64,000 bases of DNA from Trogon surrucura (taxonomy: Eukaryota > Chordata > Aves > Trogoniformes > Trogonidae): positions 55,412,635 through 55,476,634 of the forward strand of contig CM036619.1 in NCBI GenBank assembly GCA_020746105.1. Reading direction: 5' to 3'. Of this stretch, positions 63,456 to 64,000 are shown piece after piece. The translations under genes and the position numbers were made by a program. How positions within the stretch are numbered: position 1 is the stretch's first letter; the number at the start of each line of letters is the position of its first letter. The notes under the pieces are model-generated. The model made no database searches. It was not told the DNA's origin and saw nothing but the letters and a program-made list of their open reading frames with translations.

Positions 63456-64000
63456 CCAGGCTGTGTCAATGCGGGTCAGTGTTTCACTGGCCCAGCTGCC
63501 TAAGAGCGGCACAAAGGGATCGATCCATCCTCAGGGCACAGCACAGAGCAGGGCAGGGCAGAAGGGCAACTTGAAGAAAAAGGAACTGAAAAGTGTATGA
63601 ACAAAACCGACGCAGGACACCAACAGATAAGGGACTGCTTTTGTTCAGAAATTCAGTTCCTGAGATGTCCAGATGAGGCCACTGTGGTTTTACTATCCCG
63701 ATTTCCAGAAAGGAATTTAATTTGGTTACCTCAGAGTTTCCCTGTCTCCACAACTGCAAGCCCGCTCAATAGCCTGTTTTTCTGTTGGAGAACAAAGAGA
63801 AGGAAATGCTGATATTTTTTTTTTTCCTTTGTGCAGGGGTTATAGTGCTCTCAGAGGCAGGAAGGGAACTGGACAATGGAAGCTGCAGATGTGGAATTTC
63901 TTTTTTAAAACCCCTTTGCTGCTGCTTGACACTCAGTGGAGATCCAGCGGTGCAACAGCAGCAGATGCTGCGAGACTGAAGCAGAGCAAGCATTTTTGTT
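63456..64000. other. Intergenic flank to window end
   Basis: Mixed composition; short open frames on both strands without similarity. Nothing recognised. Confidence 0.55.

Noticed and set aside
44446-64000. A neighbouring gene upstream of LAMA1 (LRRC30 is the upstream neighbour in human)
   Set aside because: No leucine-rich-repeat or other coding sequence is visible; it would lie outside the window.
1-64000. CRISPR arrays, defence islands, phage or bacterial operons, tRNA or rRNA genes
   Set aside because: None seen; the exon-intron structure, CR1 elements and composition are those of a vertebrate nuclear genome.

Overview
The window is vertebrate nuclear DNA, almost certainly from a bird. 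It holds CR1-type LINE fragments with the typical CR1 3' end (an ATTCTGTG-like tail), a solo endogenous-retrovirus LTR of a kind common in avian genomes, and small exons in long AT-rich introns. There are no operons, CRISPR arrays, phage genes or other prokaryotic features. I found no undescribed multi-gene system; the window is essentially one known gene plus its flank.

One protein-coding gene is recognisable: LAMA1 (laminin subunit alpha-1), on the minus strand. Ten exons lie between 1421 and 43232. Spliced, they give exactly 483 codons: signal peptide, complete laminin N-terminal (LN) domain, three complete LE (EGF-like) repeats and the start of a fourth. The assignment to LAMA1 rather than LAMA2 rests on stretches such as NLASNAHISTNATCGEKG, ICTSYYSRLVPLEHGE and CNCHNKAKDCYY. 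All nine junctions inside the window keep frame. Eight introns are GT-AG. Intron 2 uses a GC donor, and the reading frame proves it. The gene continues beyond base 1.

Layout: 1-7.1 kb holds exons 10 to 5 with short introns. Then come intron 4, with a nested CR1-in-CR1 insertion at 9.7-11.85 kb, exon 4 (13.0-13.3 kb), intron 3 (8.6 kb), and exons 3 and 2 (21.9-22.5 kb). The 20.7 kb intron 1 carries a 1,185 bp solo LTR with a 5 bp target duplication (23.1-24.3 kb), an old repeat-like block (37.4-38.7 kb) and several palindromic or duplicated motifs. Exon 1 sits in a CpG island (about 42.5-43.5 kb) with a TATA box and GC boxes just upstream.

From 43.3 to 64 kb lies the 5' intergenic flank. I recognise no gene there. 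It has a long unexplained open frame running divergently from LAMA1 (43.86-44.45 kb), a candidate CTCF site (46.3 kb), ATT and GGAT microsatellites, a 17 bp near-perfect hairpin (57.4 kb), a 266 bp GGAA/GGAC microsatellite (60.1-60.4 kb), and two further CR1 fragments (61.0 and 63.0-63.5 kb).
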